DNA of 64,000 nucleotides, from the NCBI GenBank assembly GCA_947462335.1, contig OX381714.1, positions 51,505,800-51,569,799 of the forward strand, read 5' to 3'. A program made the translations under genes and the position numbers. Every line of letters begins with the position of its first letter. Position 1 is the stretch's first letter. A model generated the notes under the pieces. That model was not told the DNA's origin. It worked only from the letters and a program-made list of their open reading frames with translations, and searched no databases. This document shows positions 1 through 8,007 of the stretch, one piece after another. The DNA is from Harmothoe impar (Eukaryota; Annelida; Polychaeta; Phyllodocida; Polynoidae).

Positions 1-76
1 ACTGTAGCTATGTCTATGCATCGATAGGTTTAGTATGAACAGGTTAAATCATATACGTTTCACGTGCCACACCCAA

Positions 77-250
77 AGTTTGGTTACAGCTTTAGTACAT
101 AAGAAGATCAGGCAGCTGGTCAAATTATCTCTCACCGTAAAATGTCCTCTTTTGTTTAACGGTGAGCCCCTTGGTGCAATGGCCCAGGATGCTCAAATCC
201 TGGCCACTAAGGGTTTGTCAACGTTTATGTCATATATGACATCTCGTTGA
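77..250 (+). CDS. Putative histone H2B-like C-terminal fragment or exon
   Basis: The frame is open from position 8 to the TGA at 248-250, and the first ATG is at 35. The C-terminal half has an H2B-like layout. A segment reading KKIRQLVKL resembles the H2B alpha-3 region. After an extra ~12 residues comes a helix with the spacing G-x2-A-x2-A-x4-T-K seen in the H2B alpha-C helix, and the protein ends in TSR where H2B ends in TSSK. A histone-type hairpin follows 16 nt after the stop. An in-frame stop at 5-7 and a TTACAG acceptor-like site just before 78 suggest this is a last exon whose 5' part lies upstream. Viral histones are known from other large DNA viruses. The match is by eye, over ~50 residues, so this could also be an unrelated small ORF. 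Confidence 0.35.
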   Translation, partial: SLVTALVHKKIRQLVKLSLTVKCPLLFNGEPLGAMAQDAQILATKGLSTFMSYMTSR

Positions 251-266
251 CAGACCCACAAAAAAC

Positions 267-286
267 GGATCCCTCTTTAGGGATCC
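267..286 (+). terminator. Histone-type 3' stem-loop candidate with nearby poly(A) signal
   Basis: The stem is 8 bp (GGATCCCT/AGGGATCC) with a 4-nt loop CTTT. Like the replication-dependent histone mRNA hairpin it has a GG base, a T-A top pair, a pyrimidine-rich four-base loop and an A-rich 5' flank. A purine-rich stretch (291-300) lies downstream, where the histone downstream element would be. The stem is two base pairs longer than the canonical six. An AATAAA at 301-306 could act as a conventional signal instead. The hairpin begins 16 nt after the stop of the H2B-like frame. Confidence 0.4.
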
Positions 287-528
287 CATAATGAGCAAAA
301 AATAAACAAGCATCTACTCATGATGAGTACATGTGACACAGAGAATGTGATAGAAACTTGTTTAAAACTTAATACTCACAACACTATAATGGATCATAAC
401 GTTTACCTTTCACCACACCGATTATGATGATGACAATCATATTGAACATGTGTTGATAAGAAAACATGTTCAGACATGTCTGGGTCTGTGTCTGTACCTG
501 TATCGTGACTTGTGCAATAAAACATCTG

Positions 529-536
529 TATAAATA
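529..536 (+). promoter_or_regulatory. TATA box of the 604-1176 gene
   Basis: TATAAATA lies 68 bp upstream of the ATG at 604, which predicts transcription starting near 560 and a short leader. No competing TATA is seen in the preceding 250 bp. Confidence 0.55.
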
Positions 537-603
537 CCACAAAGTTTTAAGCTAATCAACCATTCCGTCTGGTTTAGTTTATTTGTTCCCACACACGAGT
601 ACA

Positions 604-1176
604 ATGGATTTGAGGCAAAACAATATTTCTGTTTACGGAATGCAGGAGGAACTATTATTAATATACGAGGATAAGGTGTATTGCTCAAACAATGCTGAGC
701 AAGTACCAAATTGTCTTAAATATAAAGATGTGCGAAATATTATAATTCCTATAGAAAAAAAATGGATACACTATTTATTAATCCAATGGACTAATTTAAT
801 GTTTAAAAATGTTCCTGATGTAGTGGTTAATTTAACAAATGCATTGCTTAAATTAGATAGATTTTTTTATTCCCATATGTGTGAATATGTAATCTTAATT
901 CATGACAGCGGTGATTACGCTGATAACTTAAAAGAATTAGGAGCAATACAAATTATAGCAACATTTAACCCAGAGGGGATAGATTTATACATTTTTAATC
1001 AAATGAGAATTTTTTTTTCTGAAATTAGGGAGCTTAATTTAGGAATTCCGCTTGAATTTAAAATATCTGAAAAAACCGAGTTTGGGGATGAAATTTGCAA
1101 AGCATTTTATTCTGGAAAATTACTCACCAAAGGTGGAAGAGAAATCCATTGGCCATTTTATGGATGGAGTATATGA
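604..1176 (+). CDS. Unknown 190-aa viral accessory protein
   Basis: The open frame of 190 codons is preceded by a good TATA box. The first ATG is at 604; a few open codons before it begin with TTG and are probably leader. The protein is rich in I, L, N, Y and F and has no signal peptide or transmembrane segment, so a soluble cytoplasmic or nuclear protein is likely. The C-terminus ends in an aromatic run (WPFYGW). I recognise no catalytic motif or family. It is the first complete gene of the left accessory region, on the opposite strand from the virion block. It is likely real because of its length in AT-rich DNA and its promoter. Confidence 0.7.
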   Translation: MDLRQNNISVYGMQEELLLIYEDKVYCSNNAEQVPNCLKYKDVRNIIIPIEKKWIHYLLIQWTNLMFKNVPDVVVNLTNALLKLDRFFYSHMCEYVILIHDSGDYADNLKELGAIQIIATFNPEGIDLYIFNQMRIFFSEIRELNLGIPLEFKISEKTEFGDEICKAFYSGKLLTKGGREIHWPFYGWSI

Positions 1177-1272
1177 AACAAACATACTTTGAAGATTTTA
1201 TCTACCAGGTTCCACGTGTACAATGTACTATCTGTAACTAATCGTTTATATAGATAATTTTATGGTATAAAT

Positions 1273-1815
1273 ATGACCACTTTTCTTAGTGGATTATTAG
1301 AAGAAATTCTGACTCCAAGCACTATCATGCCTGCTCAAGTTTTGTCTCCTAAGACTAGTATTCAGGTAGTGGGAAGTGAGGTAGAGTTTCGAAAGAGAAC
1401 GTATCGTGGAAGACGTATTGTAAGGGTGCCCAGACAACTTGTGTTATGGAGCATTGAAAACAAAGACCTCATTTCACTTGCAGTACCTACTGCTAAACAC
1501 ACCCATTCCTTCGACACCCCGGTTCCGGAATGGAAAGTGCAAAAGAGCCTGTTTCACTTGGACGAGCAGGTCTACATTTCCTACACCAAGGTGGAAGGAA
1601 CGGAGAGGGTGGGGTGAGCATTGAAGTTTATATATCTTGATGCTTAAACTAATATCTAAGTAATGTTAACTGTATCATTATGATATAATGTGATTAGATA
1701 CAATATGTTACACGTGGTGCATTATGTGTATTATATATTAGCGTATTTATGTTACAGATTTGACTGCTACTCAGTTACCTTGACGTTTGAGGAATACAAT
1801 AAGATACAGCTATAA
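1273..1815 (+). CDS. Small two-exon viral protein, function unknown
   Basis: Exon 1 is 1273-1613 and exon 2 is 1758-1815, giving 132 aa. The unspliced frame stops at 1615-1617, directly on a strong donor (GG|GTGAGC). An acceptor TTACAG at 1752-1757 restores the frame in phase 2 and yields 18 more residues before the TAA at 1813-1815. The 144-bp intron matches the size of the other introns of this element (91-201 bp). Exon 1 is basic in its first half (an RKRTYRGRR run) and beta-rich afterwards. A small nucleic-acid-binding protein is possible, but no family is recognised. The start at 1273 is the first ATG after a TATATA-like stretch at 1246-1252. Confidence 0.55.
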
Positions 1816-1890
1816 TCATCCAAAAGACCTAATCTAAATATTTAAATACAAAGGATCCAAATTGAACTCTTATCAATATTATATTACAGA

Positions 1891-2790
1891 ATGGACACAG
1901 TAAACTTGCTAGTGGAAGAGTTTGAGAAGATTGACTTGGACATGTGCACTAGAGAACAACCGGCTCCTCTCGTGCTCACCATTCCATTAGGAGGGAGACC
2001 AGCGATTGTTCAACCTGATGCCACGCCTCCTCCTAGCGCTCCATCCACCCCAGGCGCTGCGACATCCATGTTTTTCCCAAAGCTTTATGCTGCTTCAGCT
2101 GCAACCTCTGGGCTTGACATCGTTCCTGACCCAGCCAAGTCATCCACGTCCTCTTCCCCCAGCACCAGGCCTCTCTCCGTTGTAGAAGAACTCCCTAGCT
2201 CAGATGAACCATGCCCAAAGAAAGCTAGGGTGGAGATCTTCTCCAACACCTGGGCCTGGCGCGTTGTGACAAGTGAGGGTACTACTTTAAGAAGATCCAC
2301 CAACAACTACCTGTCCAAGTCGAACTGCCAAGAGGAGATGAATACAGTGAAAGATGAGCTGGAGGAAGACGAGGATGAAGATGATGAATTAAATGGCTTG
2401 CTTATTCCAGAGGAGGGGACAGCTCCTACCCCTCTGGAGTTGGCACACCGGGTGTACAAGTACCTCCTCGAGAGCGAGTTCAAAGACCGTGTGAAGAAGT
2501 TTTGCCCTGGATGCATTAAGAAGTTAAAGGGGCAAAAAGGGCATGTTGAAGGATGTGGGGCAAGTCTTCAGGACAAGGTGAAACTACACGCTCAAGCCGC
2601 TGCTTTAAGGATCAGCAACACTCGTCTATATGAGTGTTGCATGAGCCTTTCGACCTACTATACTCCAGGGGAGTATGTCTCGATGCAGGATGTTGAGCTG
2701 ACCCTTTCATCAATCAAACCTGGAGACATGTTGCTGAGCCCCGTAGAGGTGAAATTTGAGTCGGAATACGCCTACCTAAATTTAATCTAG
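1891..2790 (+). CDS. Putative nuclear regulatory protein with Pro/Ser-rich, acidic and Cys/His segments
   Basis: A 299-aa protein of clearly modular layout. Residues about 45-110 are Pro/Ser/Ala-rich and probably disordered. A short basic cluster (PKKAR) near residue 109 looks like a nuclear localisation signal. A run of Glu/Asp follows near 150-165. Residues 205-222 form a C-x2-C-x9-H-x3-C arrangement suited to binding one zinc ion. The layout resembles viral transcription modulators, but I see no LxCxE retinoblastoma-binding motif. Its GC-richer coding style differs from the AT-rich virion genes. An acceptor-like TTACAG ends one base before the ATG, so an untranslated upstream exon is possible. 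ATTAAA (2821) and AATAAA (2829) follow the stop. Confidence 0.72.
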   Translation: MDTVNLLVEEFEKIDLDMCTREQPAPLVLTIPLGGRPAIVQPDATPPPSAPSTPGAATSMFFPKLYAASAATSGLDIVPDPAKSSTSSSPSTRPLSVVEELPSSDEPCPKKARVEIFSNTWAWRVVTSEGTTLRRSTNNYLSKSNCQEEMNTVKDELEEDEDEDDELNGLLIPEEGTAPTPLELAHRVYKYLLESEFKDRVKKFCPGCIKKLKGQKGHVEGCGASLQDKVKLHAQAAALRISNTRLYECCMSLSTYYTPGEYVSMQDVELTLSSIKPGDMLLSPVEVKFESEYAYLNLI

Positions 2791-2828
2791 TTCACCAAAT
2801 CATGACAATCACATGAATTGATTAAAGA

Positions 2829-2834
2829 AATAAA
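2829..2834 (+). terminator. Poly(A) signal of the 1891-2790 gene
   Basis: AATAAA lies 39 bp after the stop codon, with an ATTAAA at 2821-2826 as a second candidate. Confidence 0.5.
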
Positions 2835-2961
2835 AAAGTTTTAAATTTATCTGTTTGTTTTCTTTCATTTAAAGTCATATAATTTACACAAGTAATTTAA
2901 AGACCAATTCATCTAACTATTTTGCACAAATAATCTGCTTTGATTAGGTATGTATCATAAT

Positions 2962-4157
2962 CTAGACAGAAGATACAGATTCGGTTTCTCCAGACAATTC
3001 ACATACAGAAGATACAGATTCACTTTTCCTAGGATCATGACGCACATATTCATTTTCATTGGAAAGATCATGAATGTCCCACATGTCAATTTCTTCGGTC
3101 ACAGTATCATATGTACGTTTAAAAATCATATAATACAAAGGGTCTTGTCTTTTTTTATATCGATAATACATCATGAACCCGATTACCATAATTAATAGAA
3201 AAATCGTAATTGGTATTAGAATATACAGGTAAATATAATTAAAGGGCTCAGCTGTTATTTTCCCTGGACAAATGGTGGTGGATATTACACTGGAGACAAT
3301 ATCATCCTTTTTTTCCGTGCTAGAAATAGACTTAGTCAGGAGTGGGTTGTCAGTAGTTGTTTCATCTGAAGTTGGGGGTGAATTGATAGTAGTTGGTTTA
3401 TCTGAAGTGAGAGGTGAATTGTTAGTAGAAACACTACCACCAGGTGATGTGTAAATTGTAGCTGCGTCGGGTTGGTGTTGGAGGCTGAGTTGGTGCTTAA
3501 ATCATTGTTAATAGATGTGTCTAAACCAGTGGTATATGTAGTAGCAGGTGTAGTTTTTTGTATAACAGTAGTGGTTTCAGTTTTTAGACCAGAGCTTGTG
3601 GTAAGAGTCTCCGTTGATGTACTATCAGTGCTAATTTCAATAGCTGCTGTTGTAGTAACTATAGTACTACTCAGGATGGTTTTGGAAGTAAAGGGTGTCT
3701 TTGTAAAAGTCGTGGTACTGGATTCAAATGTGCTTTTCGAAGTAGTAGAATTAAGGCTTGTGGTGCCTATAGTTGTGGTGGATGTGATAGTAGGCTTGGT
3801 AGGAATAGTGCTTTTTTTACAGTCTGAGAGAATTGTATAACCAGGATTTAATGGTAAAGTATTGCAATTAAAACCTGGTATGTCTCTGATATCCAATAGT
3901 TCAAGGCTGGTAAGCTTTTCATATGTTTCCGGAATAAAACGGTGCACGGTAGTTGTCCTCCAATTTAGTATTTTCCAGAAACTATGACCAGTTATTTTAA
4001 GCCTGTCTGGTCTTATCTCCGCTCCAGTACATTCTATTTTATAAAGATCGTATTTGCATTTGCACTCGTCACACATTTGGTCAACATATTTGGATCCTAC
4101 AATTCCCAGCGACAGGAGGAATATTCCAAAAAGGATAAGTCCTTTGTTATTCCACAT
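2962..4157 (-). pseudogene. LRR-like type I membrane glycoprotein, frameshifted (copy 2)
   Basis: The ATG at 4157 opens a signal peptide (hydrophobic core GLILFGIFLLSLGIV). Next comes a Cys cluster of the LRRNT kind (C-x2-C-x-C-x8-C), an LRR-like segment (SLELLDIRDI) closed by further Cys, and a long Thr/Ser-rich stalk typical of O-glycosylated mucin-like ectodomains. This frame stops at 3336. A second frame, open from about 3490 to 2962, carries the rest of the Thr/Ser stalk, a ~24-residue membrane segment (about 3165-3240), a basic stop-transfer stretch and a ~60-residue cytoplasmic tail. The two frames overlap at 3336-3490, so a single indel near 3445-3475 separates the halves. No intron fits there. 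It is a paralogue of the glycoprotein at 5399. A surface or attachment role is inference. The break may be a real inactivating mutation, a sequencing error, or frameshifted expression. Confidence 0.72.
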
Positions 4158-4344
4158 TGCATAGGCTGAGCGTGTGTCAAGGTTTGGTTTAACACAAAAC
4201 CTAAGTGAGCATAGTAGCGCAACTTGCTCATAATATAGACACAGTACACATTGACCCAGTTGTTCTTATCACAATGGTCCAGACATGGTAAATCTACACC
4301 ACCCGTCTACAATGTAATTTATACTAGTGATATATAATCTCTCT

Positions 4345-4352
4345 CTTTTATA
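4345..4352 (-). promoter_or_regulatory. TATA box of the minus-strand glycoprotein gene
   Basis: TATAAAAG on the minus strand lies about 190 bp upstream of the ATG at 4157. It is the best TATA match in the 1.2-kb gap between the two glycoprotein genes. Confidence 0.55.
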
Positions 4353-4493
4353 CCAAGATCGAATATAATAAATCCACAAACTCATTGTGTTATGTTTAAT
4401 ACTGATAATAACATAATGCACAATGAACATTTGATCTGATAGTAATCATCTAGTGTACAATGAAGAATGGTTATTGATTTTTATTTTAAATGT

Positions 4494-4537
4494 GGTCTCT
4501 AAAAAGAGACCAACCAGTCCTGTGTTCAGGACTGGTT
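4494..4537. other. Two abutting perfect hairpins
   Basis: Hairpin one has a 7-bp stem (GGTCTCT/AGAGACC, 4494-4511) with an AAAA loop. Hairpin two begins at the next base and has an 11-bp stem (AACCAGTCCTG/CAGGACTGGTT, 4512-4537) with a TGTT loop. Read on the minus strand, the first has a TTTT loop under a T-A top pair and a GG base, again like a histone 3' hairpin. I could not identify a gene ending here on either strand. A transcription-end structure, an insulator or a replication-related hairpin are all possible. Confidence 0.6.
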
Positions 4538-5274
4538 TGGGTTCAGTTTCTCTTATAACTCATAACTAGAGAAGCAAGAATGTCTTACGACACTCTATAG
4601 CTGCTCAAGACTAAGTTTAAAGAGGTAGAGGCGATGACCTAGGGACATGCATGGTCATGGATGTTATTCATTTTGTAATATTTCAGCTTTCACACTTCAG
4701 GTGTCCCAAACATGGTGGTGGAAACATGATCCTCTTTGGCACTATGAAATTAGCATATACATAAATTTTCTGTAGAATGATGATTTTGGAATACTTGTAC
4801 ATAATGATATATGTATATTAAAGGATATTATAACATCATAGCACCTGTACAATAGTGAATAGGTTATATCCAACACAACTTGTATCACACCCGTATTGTG
4901 GCGCCATCTGATGTACTAGCGGTGAACTAACATTGCGCGCACGGATAAATTAAGTTTGCTAAGTCGAGCGGGGTAAATGAAGTTGTTACAAAGTTTTCTT
5001 CATGAATAGATATAATGATTGAGTTAGATGATAGAGCTACAAGGATTGTTTCTGTTATATTAAAGACAGACACGAAAGAGCTGTCTGTGTAATACATTCG
5101 CCTATATTTTGATTTGGCTTAAGCCTTTCCGCTAAACCGGAAGGTGACTTCCGCCATTTTAGATAAATCATACAACCTCGCAAAACATTTGTATTATGGT
5201 TTAAGTTATATATATCCTTTATTGGGTATACGTGTGATTAATATTTGAATAAATAAACAAACTTGATTATACTT
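4538..5274. other. Intergenic region between the divergent glycoprotein genes
   Basis: No convincing reading frame is present. The segment holds ETS-like sites arranged as an inverted pair around 5138-5153 (CCGGAAG and CTTCCG), several TATATA stretches, and a short ATG-started frame on the minus strand at 5157 that stops after 12 codons. It is probably regulatory. Confidence 0.4.
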
Positions 5275-5280
5275 TATATA
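5275..5280 (+). promoter_or_regulatory. Candidate TATA box of the spliced glycoprotein gene
   Basis: TATATA within TTTATATACT lies about 120 bp upstream of the ATG at 5399. Confidence 0.35.
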
Positions 5281-5398
5281 CTGAACGAGTGAATCAAATT
5301 TATAGTAAAATTTATGAAATTTTAGATGTTTGGGATGGGTTTGCGAGGCAAACACGTGGCAACATTGAACACCAACAGGAGCGGGGAACTTGAACGGA

Positions 5399-6572
5399 AT
5401 GAAAATGAACTTTGTGGGGAAGTGTCTTTTACTTGTCGTCATATTATTTTGCACACTATATGCACGACGGTGTATGGATTGTGTGTGTAGTGGAAGAGAC
5501 TTACAATGTCGACGGATCAACTTGTTGAGTGCTTTGAGGAGGCAGTCTTATGAAAAACCCATGTCACGGGTTACACGTCTAGACTTTCGTCTGACTAGGG
5601 TGTCTGGTTTCAATGAAACCATAACTTTAATGCGGAAAATATTCCCAAATGCTTACTTTGTGGATTTCACTCACACTGCATTTAAATGTCGATCAGGAAC
5701 TCACTCAGAATTTATCGTGTACACTGACTGTGATTATAACATCCATGAACGCTATCAACATGAAAAAACTACTACAACCACCAAGAGTACCCGATTTTCT
5801 AGTAACACACCTTTTCACACGCCTACAAATCAAGAATATGTTGCCACCACGATCATGACAACAACCGAAAAAGAGGAGCTAAACATTTCCATAGTGATTG
5901 GTGCAGTGTCCATGGATCAGGATGAACAAAAAATTACACATTATATCATTGTTGTGGTAGCTCCTATTGCAGGGCTTTTTATACTAGTTCTCATATCTTT
6001 AGGACTAGATAAAATAAGAAGGAACTATTTCAAAAAGAAAAGAGGATTTTTGAATCTGCTTCCTGACCCATTGCTTCCCCCTGGTTTGGAGGATACTGAT
6101 GATGATGTTAATGATTTAATCAACCGACTTGCCAGGTAGGTGCAATTTGTGTTTATGTGTTTAAATATCAATAAATGTACAGGCTAAATCCGTAGTTAAT
6201 TTATTTATTTCATAAAGATTCATTAATGCATATTAATTTCTAATCCTGAATTATATTGATTAGTGATACCAATTGATATTTAAGCTATAGTGTTGACTTT
6301 ATTTATTTAATTTCAGAGAGATAAATATGGATGACGTGAGGGATGTTGTGGCAGGGGCTGCGGGGAATGTAATACTCCGGATGAAGGATGACGAGAACGT
6401 GTATGAGGATATAGACCAGACTGAAATAAAACAACCAACCCTACCCCAAGCCACTCCTGCTGCTGCTGCTGCCGCAACACTTGAACACGAGTCACTCAAC
6501 AACCCATCTAAACCAAACACTCGTTCTCAGACAAAGAAAACAAAAGAAAGGGAAAACAAAAAACAAGACTAA
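5399..6572 (+). CDS. LRR-like type I membrane glycoprotein, two exons (copy 1)
   Basis: Exon 1 is 5399-6135; exon 2 begins at 6317. A TTG nine bases upstream of the ATG at 5399 extends the frame but is not a likely start. The protein has a signal peptide (about 1-22), an LRRNT-like Cys cluster (C25, C28, C30, C37), an LRR-like stretch (VTRLDFRLTRVSGF), paired downstream Cys, a short Thr-rich stalk and N-glycosylation sites (NETI, NISI). A membrane segment (about 5941-6008) and a basic stop-transfer run follow. The unspliced frame stops at 6137, inside a good donor (AG|GTAGGT). The acceptor TTTCAG at 6311-6316 keeps phase 2 and adds ~85 tail residues with a tyrosine motif (VYEDI) and a Lys-rich end. 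A surface, attachment or fusion role is inference from topology. Confidence 0.78.
6170..6175 (+). terminator. Poly(A) signal inside the glycoprotein intron
   Basis: AATAAA lies 31 bp after the TAG of the unspliced reading frame and inside the 6136-6316 intron. Using it would give a short-tailed protein; splicing would give the long-tailed one. Confidence 0.45.
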
Positions 6573-7575
6573 TACACCATGTATTGATTGACTTTGATCA
6601 GGTTACTCTGGTTTTATTTAATACTGTCCCTAGAAATCTGTAGACCACTGAAGGGTGCTTAGAATGTTTTTATTGAAGAGCTTACTCCTATTGATAGGTG
6701 TGATTTGAATATTATTGTATACACCATGAAAGGATACTTTAAATATTCATATTTGTTTATTTGGGGCATACTTTAATGCCAGATATGTTTGTGTGCGTTT
6801 AGCTCGTTATATATATATATCAAATAGTCTTGATTTATTTTAAAGCTTAGATCTCGGTATTAGACCCAAGAAAAGTCTTGTTTAATTTAGGACCTTGATA
6901 CCGATGCCAGAGACAGATAGTCTTGACTTGTTTGAGGTATATAAACCTTACTTACCGGTATAGATGTATTTGTGTGTATATATATTGTACAACTTATTGG
7001 TATCAGTTTTAACAATACTCTTGGGTTAATTTAACACCTTGGTTACCGGTATTAGTCATATTGAGTATATAGCGTATAGACTTAAGTATAACCCATGACA
7101 AGAATGGATTTAAGTTTCATTGTATCAAATTGTGTATCTGATATTAACATAATTGCATGTTTAGCATGATTGTGAAATCAGTATGATTAGTGTTCTGTTA
7201 TAATGTTTGATCTTAACCTTGAGATGAATTTAATACTCAGTTTATTTGCACCAGGATCAAATATTTGTTGTTACATTAAATGTAAACACTCAAACGGGTT
7301 TATTATTTGACTGATGTTTATTTAATAGTCAGGAGGCTTAAAACAAACATGTGTATTTGATATCATTGTTAGTTATGCATATTGCGCACACATTTGAATT
7401 AAGGCACGGTTATTCACTTTGAATTAAATCAATAAGTTAGCGTTTGATATTGTTGGGTAAATGTTTCAAACATTGATATAACCTACATTAATTAGCTCTA
7501 TGTTGTGATACACAGCTGTTATCTGTTTGGATTTTGTTATTTAGTTGAATAAATTAGGATATTCTCCAGATTGGG
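6573..7575. other. Non-coding gap between convergent gene blocks, with degenerate repeats
   Basis: No open frame of note. An imperfect repeat is seen several times between about 6840 and 7060, built around CCTTGxTACCG and GGTATTAG words. It includes the palindrome TACCGGTA at 6953-6960 and 7044-7051. The segment separates the tails of the plus-strand accessory genes from the minus-strand virion block, where both transcription units must end. Confidence 0.5.
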
Positions 7576-8007
7576 TCACAATTTATTATTTAGTCTAATC
7601 ATCAAATCATTTGACTTTAAATCTTCACTAAACATTTCAATGAAAGAATGCATGCTTGTTCCTCTACATCGAAAATACGAGATCAATACACAATAGTCAC
7701 CACACACTGTTGAACCATATCCCTGGATTTGTTTTTTTGAAAAAATGTATTTTTTCTTTTGATTTTCTATAAACATTTTGGTTTCTACCGGTGCATGACC
7801 CAATGGGTCAAAGTATTCACATATTTTACCAACTAATACACACACCCAATGTTTACCAGGTCCAGTTGATATGTCAGTATTTACAATGTATAACCCAGTG
7901 GGAGCTAAACCAAAGTTTGGTAAACTATCATAAGACATAACACCTCTGAAATACTTTTTTGTGTATTTGTCAGTAGATAAATAGTTTGATATTTCTATTT
8001 GGTTCAT
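7576..8007 (-). CDS. Adenain-like (Ulp1/C5-type) cysteine protease
   Basis: A 143-aa maturation protease of the adenovirus/Polinton family, expected to cleave capsid or core precursors during assembly. The catalytic set is visible: H53 in KHWVCVL, D67 in YFDPLG, Q95 as the oxyanion Gln in KQIQGYG, and C102 in VCGDYC. This is the H-D/E-Q-C order of adenain and Ulp1. It is shorter than adenain (~200 aa) but typical for Polintons. The ATG at 8007 overlaps the stop of the major capsid gene by 4 bp (ATGA), so it is the last gene of the capsid cluster. AATAAA on the minus strand (7582-7587) overlaps its final codons. Confidence 0.95.
   Translation of the reverse strand: MNQIEISNYLSTDKYTKKYFRGVMSYDSLPNFGLAPTGLYIVNTDISTGPGKHWVCVLVGKICEYFDPLGHAPVETKMFIENQKKKYIFSKKQIQGYGSTVCGDYCVLISYFRCRGTSMHSFIEMFSEDLKSNDLMIRLNNKL
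7582..7587 (-). terminator. Poly(A) signal closing the capsid-protease cluster
   Basis: AATAAA on the minus strand overlaps the last codons of the protease, an economical arrangement for the end of the virion transcription unit. Confidence 0.5.

Noticed and set aside
1891..2790. Possible LxCxE retinoblastoma-binding motif as in small DNA tumour virus proteins
   Set aside because: Leu and Cys near the N-terminus do not have the required spacing.
4545..4800. Minus-strand stretches faintly resembling H3 or H4 C-termini upstream of the double hairpin
   Set aside because: Only a few residues match, the frames are full of stops, and the distance from stop to hairpin is too long for a histone gene.
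5119..5157. Minus-strand ATG in good context with a TATA-like upstream sequence
   Set aside because: The frame ends after 12 codons and no clear splice donor continues it.
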